A stretch of 64,000 nt of DNA. Source: Shinella yambaruensis (lineage in GTDB: Bacteria; Pseudomonadota; Alphaproteobacteria; Rhizobiales; Rhizobiaceae). A model generated the notes under the pieces. That model saw nothing but the letters and a program-made list of their open reading frames with translations, ran no database searches and had not been told where the DNA came from. Positions 54,204 through 63,990 of the stretch are shown one piece after another. Numbering within the stretch: the first letter of the stretch is position 1; each line of letters starts with the position of its first letter. The stretch is taken from positions 186,001-250,000 of the forward strand of contig NZ_JALJCK010000010.1 of assembly GCF_022899355.1 (NCBI RefSeq), written 5' to 3'. Made by a program: the position numbers and the translations under genes.

Positions 54204-55112
54204 TCAGGGGGATTCGGGTTTGGACTCCTGCGCCACGGCCTCCGCCACCTGGCGGCGGTTCTCGCGCGAGAAGGTGTAGAGGCCGGAGGCGACGATGATC
54301 ATGACGCCGACGGTCATCCAGAAGTCCGGCACTTCACCGAAGAACAGGAAACCGATGGCGATCGCCCAGATGAGGCTCGTATAGCGGAAGGGCGCGATGA
54401 AGGAGATCTCGCCGGTGCGCATGGCGATGACGATGGTCTGGTAGCCGACGAGCAGCAGCACGCTGGCGGCGGCGAGACGGACGAAGGCCTCGCCGGAGAC
54501 CGGCTGCCAGCCCCCCATGGGCACGATCATCACGGCGCCGGTGACGGTGATCGACACCGCCGTGATGACGCTGATGAACAGTGAGGGCACGGCGCGGTCG
54601 ATCCGGCGGGTACAGAGGTCCCGCGCGGCAGCGCCGACGACCGAGGCGATGACGTAGACCGCCGCGAGCGAAAAGCCCTCCGGGCCGGGGCGGATGACGA
54701 TGAGCACGCCGGCAAAGCCGGCGATGATGGCCAGCCACCGCCGCCAGCCGACCTTCTCGTTGAGAAAGAGCGCCGCGCCGAGCGTGACGGCGAGCGGCAG
54801 GGCCTGGAGGATCGAGGCCGTGTTGGCGAGCGGCATGGCGCCGAGCGCCGAGACATAGGCGAGGGAGGCGATGATCTCGGCGGCCATGCGCAGGGCGACG
54901 GCCGGCTGCAGCACGACCCGCCAGGAGCCGAGCGCCCCCATCCAGCGCGCGATGGCGACGACGAGCACCGTCGTCATCAGGCCGCGCACGAAGAGGATCT
55001 GGCCGGTGTTCATGGCGCCGGTGACGGACTTGACGAGCGCGTCGTTGCAGGTGAAGCCGGCCATGGCGATGGCCATGAACAGGGCGCCCTTGGCGTTGGC
55101 GGTGGGGGTCAT
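54204..55112 (-). CDS. EamA-type drug/metabolite transporter
   Basis: The 302-residue protein has ten membrane helices in two EamA repeats (for example AMAGFTCNDALVKSVTGAMN with ILFVRGLMTTVLVVAIARWM in the first, and AFVRLAAASVLLLVGYQTIV with FRYTSLIWAIAIGFLFFGEV in the second). The family exports metabolites or amino acids. I choose the ATG at 55112; the longer in-frame start at 55310 would put an unconserved polar segment before the first helix. The substrate is unknown. Confidence 0.9.
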   Translation of the reverse strand: MTPTANAKGALFMAIAMAGFTCNDALVKSVTGAMNTGQILFVRGLMTTVLVVAIARWMGALGSWRVVLQPAVALRMAAEIIASLAYVSALGAMPLANTASILQALPLAVTLGAALFLNEKVGWRRWLAIIAGFAGVLIVIRPGPEGFSLAAVYVIASVVGAAARDLCTRRIDRAVPSLFISVITAVSITVTGAVMIVPMGGWQPVSGEAFVRLAAASVLLLVGYQTIVIAMRTGEISFIAPFRYTSLIWAIAIGFLFFGEVPDFWMTVGVMIIVASGLYTFSRENRRQVAEAVAQESKPESP

Positions 55113-55496
55113 GCAGGTGATTCTAGGCGTGTCTTCGTTCTTCTTAGGCGGATTGTCCGCCGCATTCCACCACCATGGAGGGTGGAACAAACGGGGTGAT
55201 TGCCGCACGAAGCGGCGACTGGATGAAAATTGGGCAGAAAGTATGATGATTCCGGCGCAACAGCTTGAATTTCTGCCGCTTTGCCGAAGGAATTCATTAA
55301 GCTTCCCCACCTATCGTTGCGTCATCCCAATGAGCGATCGCATGATGCGACGGGTGGGGGCGGGCCGCCTGATGCAAGATCGGCCGAAGCCCCGGTATCG
55401 GATGCCGGCCGCGCTCGCGTTGCGAGCCCGAGCGGCCGCTTCGGCTTTGAGGAACACCCGACGGGATCTTGGTCGTCATAAAACGTCGGGGAACCC
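55113..55496. other. Gap between the transporter and chemoreceptor genes
   Basis: No gene is seen in these 384 bases. TCGCAT (55338-55343) and ATGCGA (55345-55350) form a short inverted repeat, and AT-rich DNA near 55265-55310 could hold the divergent promoters. GGGGAA precedes the receptor ATG at 55497. Confidence 0.4.
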
Positions 55497-58040
55497 ATGT
55501 CCTTCATCGACCGCCTGCTCCAGCAGCGCCGCATCGTCACCAAGGTGCTGCTGTTCGTCATTCCTCTCGTCGCGCTGATCGCGGGCATCGGCCTCGTCGG
55601 TTATTTCACCGCGAGCACGCTGAACGGCCACATGACGGTGACGCGCGAGACGATCAACAGTCTGTCGCATTTCCAGAACCTCCGAACCGGCCTGCAGGAC
55701 TTCGTCGACAAGCCGGGCGAGGAGACGCGGGCGGCGCTCGGGGTGCGGATCGACGAGCAGGAGGCCGGCATCAACGATCTTGACGCCCTTCTGCCCGATG
55801 CGGCCGAGAAGGCGAAGATCGCCTCGGTCGTGGCGCTGGCCGGCACCATGCGCGGGCAGAGCGAAACGCTCTGGTCGATCGACCAGGAGCGCAACGCCGT
55901 GACGGCGGGGCTGGAGGAGGCGCTGGCGACGATGGCCAGGGACGGGGCCTTCGCCGAAAAGCAGATCGGCGTCATCCGCAACGAATCGGGCGAGAAGGAA
56001 GCCTTCGCCAAGGCGCTGCTGTTCGACGCCGCCGCCTACCAGGGGCTTGCCGAGCGCATCGGCAAGTTCCGCAAGCCCGTCGCGCTGGCGATGAAGGCGG
56101 AGGACAAGGTCAAGGCGGCGACGACCTACCTGCCGCAGCTCCTCAAGCAGCTCGACGAATCCAAGGCGATCGCCTCGCCGAAGGCGCTGGAGCAGATCAA
56201 GCCCTTCGAGGCGGAGGTGGCCGCGATCAAGGATATCCTTGCCGGCAGCGACGACGCGGACGCCAAGAAGGCGAAGTTCGTGCCGGTGCTCGGCAAGCTC
56301 GCCAAGTTCGACGCCGACTTCCTCAAGGAGGCGGGCAAGAATTCCGACACGGCGGCAAAGCGCTTCGTCGGCATGGATGCGGAGATCGCGTTGCTGAAGA
56401 CGCTGATCACGCTGATGGGCGACACGTTCAAGGGCATCGACGAGACGCGCCTGCACATCAGCGAGCTGCACCGCAAGCTCGACCAGCCGAGCCGCGACGC
56501 GGTGCTGGCGGACGTGAAGGCCGTTGCCGGCAGCGCCGCCGAGCTTGCCAAGCTCGGCACGAAGAACGCCGCCCTGCGCGACCTCTCGCAGAAGCTCGCG
56601 CCGTCGCTCGCAAGGATCGAGCAGGGCACCCAGGACCTCATCTCCGTCGGCGAGAAGTGGCAGGCCGCGCGCGTCGCCGCCTATGCCTCCGTCGCCGATG
56701 CCAGCCAGACGCTGGAGCAGTTCGTCTCCAGCGCCCAGGAGGCGGGCAAGAAGGACAGCCAGCGCTCCGCCAACGTCTCGATCATCGCCATGGTCGCCGG
56801 CACGCTGCTCGCCATCATCGGCGGCCTGATGCTCGTCGAAACCCTGCGCGGCCCGCTGAAGCGGGTGACGGAAGCCATGTCGCGGCTGGCGAGCGGCGAC
56901 CTCGACATCAGCATCGACGGCCGCAACCGCGGCGACGAGATCGGCGACATGGTGCGCTCGGTCGCCGTCTTCCGCGATGCGGCGCGGGAAAACATCCGGC
57001 TGGAGCAGGAGGCCGAGGCCCAGCGCCAGATGACGGCCGAGGAGCAGGCGCGCCGCGCCAGCGAGCAGGCCCGCATCGAGGCGGAGCAGACCGAGGCGCT
57101 GACGGCCCTGTCGGACGTGCTCGGCCAGCTTGCCGCGGGCAACCTGGAGGAAAGCATGACGGAGGCGCTCGCCGCCGAATATGTCGCGATGGCGCGCACC
57201 TACAACAATGCGGTCGAGGCCCTGCGCGTCACCTTGTCGGACGTGCGCGCGACGACGATGGAGATCAACGGCGGCACGGGCAACCTCGCCACCTCCGCCG
57301 ACGATCTCGCCCGCCGCACCGAACAGCAGGCGGCGGCGCTGGAGGAGAGCTCGCGCGCGCTGCGCCAGCTCACCGACATCGTGCGCTCGACGGCCGAAAG
57401 CGCCCAGAAGACGGCGGTGTCCGTCGACGAGACGCACAGCTATGCGAAACGCTCCGGCGAGGTCGTGGCCAAGGCGGTGGACGCCATGGGCGAGATCAAC
57501 CGGTCGTCGGAGAAGATCAGCACGATCATCGGTGTCATCGACGAGATCGCCTTCCAGACCAACCTGCTTGCGCTCAATGCCGGCGTCGAGGCGGCGCGGG
57601 CCGGCGAGGCGGGCCGCGGCTTTGCCGTCGTCGCGCAGGAGGTTCGCGAGCTTGCCCAGCGTTGCGCCGGTGCCGCCCGCGAGATCAAGGGCCTGATCTC
57701 CGACAGTTCGGCGCAGGTCAGGAACGGCGTCGCGCTCGTCACCGAGACCGGCGAGGCGCTGACCGTCATCAACGAGCACATCTCCTCGATCCATGCGCTG
57801 GTCGGCCAGATCGAGGCGGCCGCCGCCGCCCAGTATGACGGCATCAACGAGGTGAACCAGGCGGTGCACCAGGTCGAGCTCATCACGCAGCAGAACGCGG
57901 CGATGGTGGAGGAGAACACGGCCGAGATCCACGGCCTGCGCCACCGCGTCGAAGTCCTCAACCAGAAGATCGACCACTTCAAGACGCGGGACCTCGATAC
58001 GCGCGAGGGCGGCTATTACGGACAGCACGACGCGGCGTGA
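55497..58040 (+). CDS. Methyl-accepting chemotaxis protein with a large helical periplasmic domain
   Basis: The 847-residue receptor has a first membrane helix (about 18-40), an unusually long helical ligand domain (about 45-420) with no Cache motif, a second helix (about 424-446), HAMP (LVETLRGPLKRVTEAMSRLA) and a signalling domain with the conserved tip IDEIAFQTNLLALNAGVEAA (from about residue 681). The ligand region has repeated Lys/Ala/Leu-rich helices, as in helical-bimodular sensors. The ligand is unknown. It has no CheR-tethering pentapeptide. Confidence 0.93.
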   Translation: MSFIDRLLQQRRIVTKVLLFVIPLVALIAGIGLVGYFTASTLNGHMTVTRETINSLSHFQNLRTGLQDFVDKPGEETRAALGVRIDEQEAGINDLDALLPDAAEKAKIASVVALAGTMRGQSETLWSIDQERNAVTAGLEEALATMARDGAFAEKQIGVIRNESGEKEAFAKALLFDAAAYQGLAERIGKFRKPVALAMKAEDKVKAATTYLPQLLKQLDESKAIASPKALEQIKPFEAEVAAIKDILAGSDDADAKKAKFVPVLGKLAKFDADFLKEAGKNSDTAAKRFVGMDAEIALLKTLITLMGDTFKGIDETRLHISELHRKLDQPSRDAVLADVKAVAGSAAELAKLGTKNAALRDLSQKLAPSLARIEQGTQDLISVGEKWQAARVAAYASVADASQTLEQFVSSAQEAGKKDSQRSANVSIIAMVAGTLLAIIGGLMLVETLRGPLKRVTEAMSRLASGDLDISIDGRNRGDEIGDMVRSVAVFRDAARENIRLEQEAEAQRQMTAEEQARRASEQARIEAEQTEALTALSDVLGQLAAGNLEESMTEALAAEYVAMARTYNNAVEALRVTLSDVRATTMEINGGTGNLATSADDLARRTEQQAAALEESSRALRQLTDIVRSTAESAQKTAVSVDETHSYAKRSGEVVAKAVDAMGEINRSSEKISTIIGVIDEIAFQTNLLALNAGVEAARAGEAGRGFAVVAQEVRELAQRCAGAAREIKGLISDSSAQVRNGVALVTETGEALTVINEHISSIHALVGQIEAAAAAQYDGINEVNQAVHQVELITQQNAAMVEENTAEIHGLRHRVEVLNQKIDHFKTRDLDTREGGYYGQHDAA

Positions 58041-58073
58041 CGGGCACGCTTTCCGTTTGACGACAAACGCCCT

Positions 58074-58265
58074 CCGTCGCCTCGGCCGTAAGCCGAGGAT
58101 CCGTCGCCGGACCCGGAGCGTGGATGGTCGGGTCAAGCCCGACCATGACGGGGAGAGGGCGGTGGTCCTGCCGGTGAGCAAAGAGGGTCGTTCGGCTCTT
58201 TCAACGGGTCGGCAAACCTTTTCCCACCCACCGACGTCATCCTCGGCCTTGAGCCGAGGATCCTC
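58074..58265. repeat. Three GATCCTCGG-type palindromes after the second chemoreceptor
   Basis: Variants lie at 58078-58102 (CTCGGCCGTAAGCCGAGGAT), 58121-58150 (GGTCGGGTCAAGCCCGACCA) and 58233-58265 (ATCCTCGGCCTTGAGCCGAG). The arms are compensated (CTCGG with CCGAG, GTCGG with CCGAC), which shows that pairing is conserved. No gene is seen in 58041-58373. Confidence 0.7.
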
Positions 58266-58373
58266 AGCCGCACCCGGGTCAGGCCCTAGCCTTACGGAGG
58301 AGAGGTTTGCGGGACTTTCTCGGCAGTCTCACGGGCCGGTGGGGGCCCGGCCGTTTTCGTTTGCGCCATTCCC

Positions 58374-59024
58374 TTACTTGCCGGCCTCGTAGACCACGTA
58401 GCTTTTGGGCACCGTCGGGTCCGGGTCGCCGTAGGTCGGGTCGAACTCGAAGCGGGTCAGCCTGAAATCGCCGTTGCGGAAGACCCATTCGCCACTGTCC
58501 CAGGCGTCGCCGATGCCGCGCCAGGCGGTGTGGCTGGTGATGGTCCGGGTCTTCTCGTCGAAGCTGGCATTGACCAGCAGGGCGGTGGCGCGGAAGCCGT
58601 CGATCCTGGGGTCGGCGGCCAGCCGGCTGTTCTCCTCGTTCGCATATTCATAGGCAAGGTGCGGCGTGGCGAAGGCGATGAGCTTCGGCGTGTCGCTGTC
58701 GCCGGTCTTCAGGACGAAGGCGTTGCGGATGTTGTAGGCGCCCGAGCCGCAGAATAGCTGGTAGATCTCGGCCTCGATGTCGGGTCCGTTCGGGTCGTAG
58801 CCGGGCTTGTAGGCGAAGCGGTAGAGGGCGTGGCCGAACCCTTCCGCCTCCGGCCCGGCCATCGGCACGTCCTCCATGCCGTTCATGTCGCAATCCGCGC
58901 CGAGGGCGGCCCTGGCGATCGCCTCGGCGGCGGCGATGCCCTCCGGCCGCTCGGCGGCAAGGGCGAGAGAGGGTAGGGCGGCGACAAGGAGGAGGGCGGG
59001 GAGGAGGGCCGGGACGTTCACCAA
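58374..59024 (-). CDS. DUF1176 family exported protein
   Basis: The 216-residue protein has a signal peptide (ALLPALLLVAALPSLALA, cleaved before AERPEG). The mature part reads LYRFAYKPGYDPNGPDIEAE, IYQLFCGSGAYNIRNAFVLK and SFDEKTRTITSHTAWRGIGD, AWDSGEWVFRNGDFRLTRFE, typical of DUF1176 proteins. They are periplasmic and of unknown function. It is 19 bases downstream of moaA and in the same direction, so co-transcription is possible. Confidence 0.85.
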   Translation of the reverse strand: MVNVPALLPALLLVAALPSLALAAERPEGIAAAEAIARAALGADCDMNGMEDVPMAGPEAEGFGHALYRFAYKPGYDPNGPDIEAEIYQLFCGSGAYNIRNAFVLKTGDSDTPKLIAFATPHLAYEYANEENSRLAADPRIDGFRATALLVNASFDEKTRTITSHTAWRGIGDAWDSGEWVFRNGDFRLTRFEFDPTYGDPDPTVPKSYVVYEAGK

Positions 59025-59043
59025 AACCTCGCTTTTGGCGGGG

Positions 59044-60090
59044 TCAGCCGCCGGTGACGCTCATGTGGCGGGCGACGGCCGGACGGTTGCGGCGGTCGAT
59101 GACGAAATCGTGGCCCTTCGGCTTGCGGGTGATTGCCTCGTCGATCGCCTGCGAGAGCAGGGCGTCGTCGTCGGAGGCGCGCAGCGGCAGGCGCAGGTCC
59201 GCCGCATCGTTCTGGCCGAGGCACATGTAGAGCGTGCCGGTGCAGGTGAGGCGCACGCGGTTGCAGCTTTCGCAGAAATTGTGCGTCATCGGCGTGATGA
59301 AGCCGAGGCGGCCGCCGGTCTCGGCGACCGTGACGTAGCGCGCCGGGCCACCGGTGCGGTAGGCGTTCTCCGTCAGGGTGAAGCCGTCTTCGAGGCGGGC
59401 GCGCATCTCCGACAGCGGCATGTAGCGATCCGTGCGGTCTTCCTCGATCTCGCCCATCGGCATGGTCTCGATGAGGGTGAGGTCCATGCCGCGGCCATGC
59501 GCCCAGCGCATCAGATCGGGGATCTCGCGGTCGTTGAAATCCTTCAGCGCCACGGCGTTGATCTTGATATGGAGGCCGGCGGCCTGCGCGGCGTCGATGC
59601 CTTCCAGAACCTTGGAGAGGTCGCCCCAGCGGGTGATGGTCCGGAACTTCTGCGCGTCGAGCGTGTCGAGGGAGACGTTGATGCGGCGCACGCCGCAATC
59701 GGCAAGCTCGGCCGCGTGCCGGGCGAGCTGCGAGCCGTTGGTCGTCAGCGTCAGTTCGTCGAGGCGCCCGTCATGCACCTGGCGGCCGAGTTCGCGCACG
59801 AGATGCATGATGTTCTTGCGCACCAGCGGCTCGCCGCCGGTCAGCCGGAGTTTTCTCACGCCCTTGGCGATGAAGGTGGAACAGAGCCGGTTCAGCTCTT
59901 CCAGCGTCAGCAGGTCCTTCTTCGGCAGGAAGGTCATGTTCTCCGCCATGCAATAGGTGCAGCGGAAATCGCAGCGGTCGGTCACCGATACGCGCAGATA
60001 GGTGATGGCGCGCCCGAAGGGGTCGATCATCGGTGCGTCGGACTGCGCGATCGGGTTCGCGCCACCCAGCGGGCCTGCATACGAATTCAA
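59044..60090 (-). CDS. moaA: GTP 3',8-cyclase (molybdenum cofactor biosynthesis)
   Basis: MoaA is a radical-SAM enzyme that starts molybdopterin synthesis from GTP. The 348-residue protein has the SAM-cluster Cys triad CDFRCTYC (Cys40, Cys44, Cys47), [14 protein letters not shown], and a second cluster site [20 protein letters not shown]. It ends with the required double glycine (SVTGG). It lies 5 kb from mobA-mobB but is not in the same unit. Confidence 0.96.
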   Translation of the reverse strand: MNSYAGPLGGANPIAQSDAPMIDPFGRAITYLRVSVTDRCDFRCTYCMAENMTFLPKKDLLTLEELNRLCSTFIAKGVRKLRLTGGEPLVRKNIMHLVRELGRQVHDGRLDELTLTTNGSQLARHAAELADCGVRRINVSLDTLDAQKFRTITRWGDLSKVLEGIDAAQAAGLHIKINAVALKDFNDREIPDLMRWAHGRGMDLTLIETMPMGEIEEDRTDRYMPLSEMRARLEDGFTLTENAYRTGGPARYVTVAETGGRLGFITPMTHNFCESCNRVRLTCTGTLYMCLGQNDAADLRLPLRASDDDALLSQAIDEAITRKPKGHDFVIDRRNRPAVARHMSVTGG

Positions 60091-60230
60091 AACACGTCCT
60101 CCATTGCCGACATGTCGTGCGCCGGGGGCGCGGCGTCAAGCCGGTGCGGCGATTATGACAGCATTTTGCGCCTTGCGCATCCTTGATCTGGCGCATAGTC
60201 CTTCGCGAAAACAGATGGAAAGGAAACGAG

Positions 60231-60605
60231 ATGAGCGATCTGTGGCCGACCGAGCTGCGCGTTTCGAAGGACCGCCAGCGCCTCGTCGTGACCTTCAACG
60301 ACGGCTTGAGCTTCGATCTTTCCGCCGAGCTCCTGCGCGTGCTCTCGCCCTCGGCGGAAGTGCAGGGCCACGGGCCGGGCCAGAAGGTGACGGTGCCGGG
60401 AAAGCGCAATGTCGCGATCATCTCGATGACGCCGACCGGCAACTATGCCGTGCGCATCGGCTTCGACGACCTTCACGATACCGGCATCTATACGTGGTCC
60501 TATCTCCGGGAACTCGGGGAAAAAGGCGCGGAACTGTTCGCCGCCTATGAGCGCGAGCTTGCGGAGAAAGGCATGAGCCGCGATATTTCGGAGAAACCGC
60601 GGTAA
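60231..60605 (+). CDS. DUF971 family protein
   Basis: The 124-residue protein reads WPTELRVSKDRQRLVVTFND, then LSAELLRVLSPSAEVQGHGP and NYAVRIGFDDLHDTGIYTWS, the DUF971 (gamma-butyrobetaine-hydroxylase-like N-terminal) pattern. Single-domain members occur near Fe-S or molybdenum genes; the role is unknown. It is divergent from moaA. The ATG at 60231 has AAAGGAAA upstream. Confidence 0.9.
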   Translation: MSDLWPTELRVSKDRQRLVVTFNDGLSFDLSAELLRVLSPSAEVQGHGPGQKVTVPGKRNVAIISMTPTGNYAVRIGFDDLHDTGIYTWSYLRELGEKGAELFAAYERELAEKGMSRDISEKPR

Positions 60606-60662
60606 CATGTCGGACTGCCTGGCGAAGGTAGCGTCCACCCCCAAACGAACGGGAGATGCCCC

Positions 60663-62489
60663 TTGGCAGGCGAAGCGAATGCAAATGATCTCACCCAGGT
60701 CGTCGTGCTCCTGGCAGCAGGCGTGGCGGCCGTGCCGGTCTTCAAGAAGATCGGCCTCGGCTCGGTGCTCGGCTATCTGGCCGCCGGGCTGGTGATCGGC
60801 CCCTTCGGGCTCGGGTTCTTCGCCGATCCGCAGGCGATCATCCATGTCGCCGAACTCGGCGTGGTGATGTTCCTCTTCATCATCGGGCTTGAAATGCAGC
60901 CCTCCCGGCTCTGGGGCATGCGCAAGGACATATTCGGGCTCGGCGCGATCCAGGTCATGGGCGCCATGGCGGCGCTGACGGGCATCGGCGTGTCGATGGG
61001 CTTTCCGCTCGTTCCCTCCTTCGTCGCCGGCACCGGCTTCGTCCTCACCTCCACCGCCATCGTCATGCAGATGCTGCAGGAGCGCGGCACGATGTCGACG
61101 CTGAAGGGCCAGCGCATCATCGCGATCCTGCTCTTCGAGGACCTCGCCATCGTGCCGCTGCTGGCGATCGTCACCCTGCTCGGCACGGGGGCGGCGGCGA
61201 CGGATGCCTCCGACCGCTGGCTTTCCATCGGCATCGCCATCGGCGCCATCGTGGCGCTGGTGCTGGCGGGGCGCTACCTGCTCAACCCGCTCTTCCGGGT
61301 GCTGGCGGCCTCCGGCGCGCGCGAGGTGATGACGGCGGCGGCGCTGCTCGTGGTGCTCGGCTCGGCGCTCGCCATGCAGGTCTCCGGCCTGTCCATGGCC
61401 ATGGGGGCGTTCCTTGCCGGGGTGCTGCTCTCCGAATCGAGCTTCCGCCACCAGCTGGAGGCCGATATCGAGCCGTTCCGCGGCATCCTGCTCGGCCTCT
61501 TCTTCCTCGGCGTCGGCATGGCGATCGACCTTGGCGTGATCGCCGCCAACTGGCAGCTCGTGGTGGCGAGCGTCGTCGGCTACATGATCGCGAAGCTCCT
61601 CCTGATCTATGTGGTCGCGCGCCTTCTCGGCACCTGCCATGCCGAAAGCCTGGAGCGCGCCGTGCTGATGGCGCAGGGCGGCGAGTTCGCCTTCGTGCTC
61701 TATGCCGCGGCCGTTTCCGCCGGCATCCTCAACGGCGAGGAGAACGCCATCCTGACGGCGACGATCATCATCTCGATGGTCCTGACGCCGCTGATGGTCA
61801 TCCTGCACGACCGCATCGTGCCCAAGCAGCAGCCGTCCACCGAGGGGCTTACCCTGCCGGAGAATGTCGAGGGCACGGTGCTGATGATCGGCTTCGGGCG
61901 TTTCGGCCAGATCGTCAGCCAGCCGCTGCTCGCCCGCGGCTACACGCTCTCGCTGATCGACAAGGATGCCGAGTTCGTGCGCGACGCCGCCGATTTCGGC
62001 TTCAAGGTCTATTACGGCGACGGCGCGCGCATCGACATCCTGCATGCCGCCGGCGCCTCGACCGCCAAGGCGATCCTCATCTGCCTCGACGACAAGGAGG
62101 CGGCGGTGAAGATCGCCGAGGTGGTGCGCGAGGAGTTCCCGCTCGTGCCGATCCTGGCGCGCGCCTACGACCGCGGCCATGCCGTCGACCTCGTCCATGC
62201 CGGCGTCGACTTCCAGATCCGCGAGACCTTCGAATCGGCGCTGGTGTTCAGCCGCGAGACGCTGAAGGCGCTGGGCGAGGACGAGGATATTGCCGCCGAG
62301 GTGGTGGAGGAATTCCGCGACGTCGACCGCGAGCGGCTGGAGCTGGAAATGGTCGGCGGCATCTATGCCGGCCGCCAGCTCATCCGCGGCAACGCCCAGC
62401 CGGCCGACATCGTCGCGGCGCGCACCGCGCGCGAACGCGCAGCGGCGGAAGAAGAGCGGCATCGCCACGAGCAGGAAGAGGCCGGCTGA
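60663..62489 (+). CDS. Kef-type potassium/proton antiporter
   Basis: The 608-residue protein has a CPA2 transporter domain (about 1-380; LGSVLGYLAAGLVIGPFGLG, ELGVVMFLFIIGLEMQPSRL and FEDLAIVPLLAIVTLLG) followed by an RCK/TrkA-N nucleotide-binding domain (from about residue 403, GTVLMIGFGRFGQIVSQPLL). KefB/KefC proteins release potassium and acidify the cytoplasm in response to glutathione adducts. The start is TTG 60663, with GGGAGA 6 bases upstream. No kefF-like gene is adjacent. Confidence 0.93.
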   Translation: MAGEANANDLTQVVVLLAAGVAAVPVFKKIGLGSVLGYLAAGLVIGPFGLGFFADPQAIIHVAELGVVMFLFIIGLEMQPSRLWGMRKDIFGLGAIQVMGAMAALTGIGVSMGFPLVPSFVAGTGFVLTSTAIVMQMLQERGTMSTLKGQRIIAILLFEDLAIVPLLAIVTLLGTGAAATDASDRWLSIGIAIGAIVALVLAGRYLLNPLFRVLAASGAREVMTAAALLVVLGSALAMQVSGLSMAMGAFLAGVLLSESSFRHQLEADIEPFRGILLGLFFLGVGMAIDLGVIAANWQLVVASVVGYMIAKLLLIYVVARLLGTCHAESLERAVLMAQGGEFAFVLYAAAVSAGILNGEENAILTATIIISMVLTPLMVILHDRIVPKQQPSTEGLTLPENVEGTVLMIGFGRFGQIVSQPLLARGYTLSLIDKDAEFVRDAADFGFKVYYGDGARIDILHAAGASTAKAILICLDDKEAAVKIAEVVREEFPLVPILARAYDRGHAVDLVHAGVDFQIRETFESALVFSRETLKALGEDEDIAAEVVEEFRDVDRERLELEMVGGIYAGRQLIRGNAQPADIVAARTARERAAAEEERHRHEQEEAG

Positions 62490-62596
62490 GAGGCTGCCGG
62501 TTCGGCTTGCCGATGCCTGCCGCGGGGCCATGACGCGGATGGCGGCGCTGCGTCGAGGCCGGGCATTCCGGTCTTTACGGGTGACGTCTGCCGGCA

Positions 62597-62655
62597 GCGT
62601 TTTTGCTTTTCCGCGAATCGCGAAAACGCTCTAGTTCTTTGTCTTCACGCCTCGA
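62597..62655. repeat. RIME-like repeat, copy D (first half)
   Basis: GCGTTTTTGCTTTTCCGCGA and ATCGCGAAAACGCTCTAG form a palindrome and match the first half of copies A and E. It ends 19 bases before the LtrA ATG at 62674. Confidence 0.7.
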
Positions 62656-62673
62656 GCGAAAGGAACCGCCGCC

Positions 62674-63885
62674 ATGACGGCGACGACCGACGACCGTTTC
62701 GCCCATTCCGCCTTCCTGCGGGCGCGCGGCACCGCGCAGGAAGGAAAGGTGGCTTTCGCCGAGCTCTTCTTCGACCTCGTCTTCGTGCTGACGATCATCC
62801 AGCTCTCCCATTCGCTGGCGGCGCACTATTCGCTGCTGGGCCTTGCCGAGGCGGCGATGCTGACGCTGGCGGTCTGGTGGGTATGGATCTACACGACCTG
62901 GGCGACGAACTGGCTGGACCCGGACAAGGCGCCGGTACGCCTCCTGCTCTTCGCCCTGATGTTCCTCGGCCTGATGCTGTCCATCGCCATCCCCACCGCC
63001 TTCGGCGCCGGCGGCCTGCTCTTCGCGCTCACCTATGTCGCCATGCAAGTCGGCCGCTCGGCCTTCACGGCCTTCGCGATGCGGCGCGACTGGCCGGAAA
63101 ACAGCCTCAACTTCACGCGGATCACCGTCTGGACGGCGCTTTCCGCCGTGTTCTGGCTGGCGGGCGGCCTTGCCGGGCAGGAGGCGCGGCTCGTCCTCTG
63201 GCTGATCGCGCTCGGCATCGAATATGTCTCGCCGGCACTCGGCTTCGTCGTGCCGGGCCTCGGGCGCTCGGCCTTCGGCGACTGGCAGGTCTCCGGCGAG
63301 CACATGGCGGAGCGCTGCGCGCTCTTCGTCATCATCTGCCTTGGCGAGACGATCCTCGTCACCGGCCGCACGGTCGCGGGGATGGAACTGCTCGACGGTT
63401 TCACCATCATCCTGCTCGCGACGGCCTTCCTTTCGACCGCCACCATGTGGTGGATCTATTTCCGCTTCGGCCATGGCGAGGCGGCGCATCTCATCGAGCA
63501 TTCGGCAACGCCGGGCCGCATCGCGCGCATGGCCTTCACCTATGCCCACATCCCTATCGTCGCCGGCATCATCCTGTCGGCGGTGGCCGAGGAGTTCGCG
63601 CTCGCCCATCCGCACGGCGCCACCGACGCCAAGACGGCGAGCGCCATCATCGGCGGGCCGGTCGTCTTCCTTTCGGGCAACATCTGGTTCAAGGCGGCGA
63701 TCCGCGGCCGCTGGCCGCTGTCGCATCTCGCCGGCATCGGCGTGCTGCTCGCGCTCTCGGCGATCGTGCCCTTCGTCGAGCCCTACCAGCTCTTCATGGC
63801 CGCTGCCGCGGTGTTGCTCGGCGTCGCGCTCTGGGAGTTCCTGTCGCTGAAATCGACGCCTGCGGACGACGTCGCGACGGTCTAG
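62674..63885 (+). CDS. ltrA: Low-temperature-requirement A (LtrA) family membrane protein
   Basis: The 403-residue protein has about eleven membrane helices and the LtrA signatures VAFAELFFDLVFVLTIIQLS near the start, WWVWIYTTWATNWLDPD, and ERCALFVIICLGETILVTGR with WWIYFRFGHGEAAHLIEH. The family is named for a Listeria locus needed at low temperature; its activity is unknown. The ATG has AAAGGA about 9 bases upstream. Confidence 0.9.
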   Translation: MTATTDDRFAHSAFLRARGTAQEGKVAFAELFFDLVFVLTIIQLSHSLAAHYSLLGLAEAAMLTLAVWWVWIYTTWATNWLDPDKAPVRLLLFALMFLGLMLSIAIPTAFGAGGLLFALTYVAMQVGRSAFTAFAMRRDWPENSLNFTRITVWTALSAVFWLAGGLAGQEARLVLWLIALGIEYVSPALGFVVPGLGRSAFGDWQVSGEHMAERCALFVIICLGETILVTGRTVAGMELLDGFTIILLATAFLSTATMWWIYFRFGHGEAAHLIEHSATPGRIARMAFTYAHIPIVAGIILSAVAEEFALAHPHGATDAKTASAIIGGPVVFLSGNIWFKAAIRGRWPLSHLAGIGVLLALSAIVPFVEPYQLFMAAAAVLLGVALWEFLSLKSTPADDVATV

Positions 63886-63990
63886 GACATTTCCGCTTTT
63901 CTTCCAATCCCGAAAACGCTCCATCTGTTTGTTTTTTACGCAATTCCGGACGCAAAACCGCTTCGCACTTTTGCTGGAATTGCTCTAGGC
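63886..63990. repeat. RIME-like repeat, copy E
   Basis: GACATTTCCGCTTTTCTTCC, AATCCCGAAAACGCTCCATC, then TTCCGGACGCAAAACCGCTT and CGCACTTTTGCTGGAATTGC make a nearly full-length copy directly after the LtrA stop. The second palindrome is almost identical to that of copy A. Confidence 0.8.

Noticed and set aside
60153-62531. Long reverse ORF (792 codons) opposite the Kef antiporter
   Set aside because: Antisense shadow of a clear membrane transporter gene; composition is Arg/His/Asp-rich with no recognisable motif.
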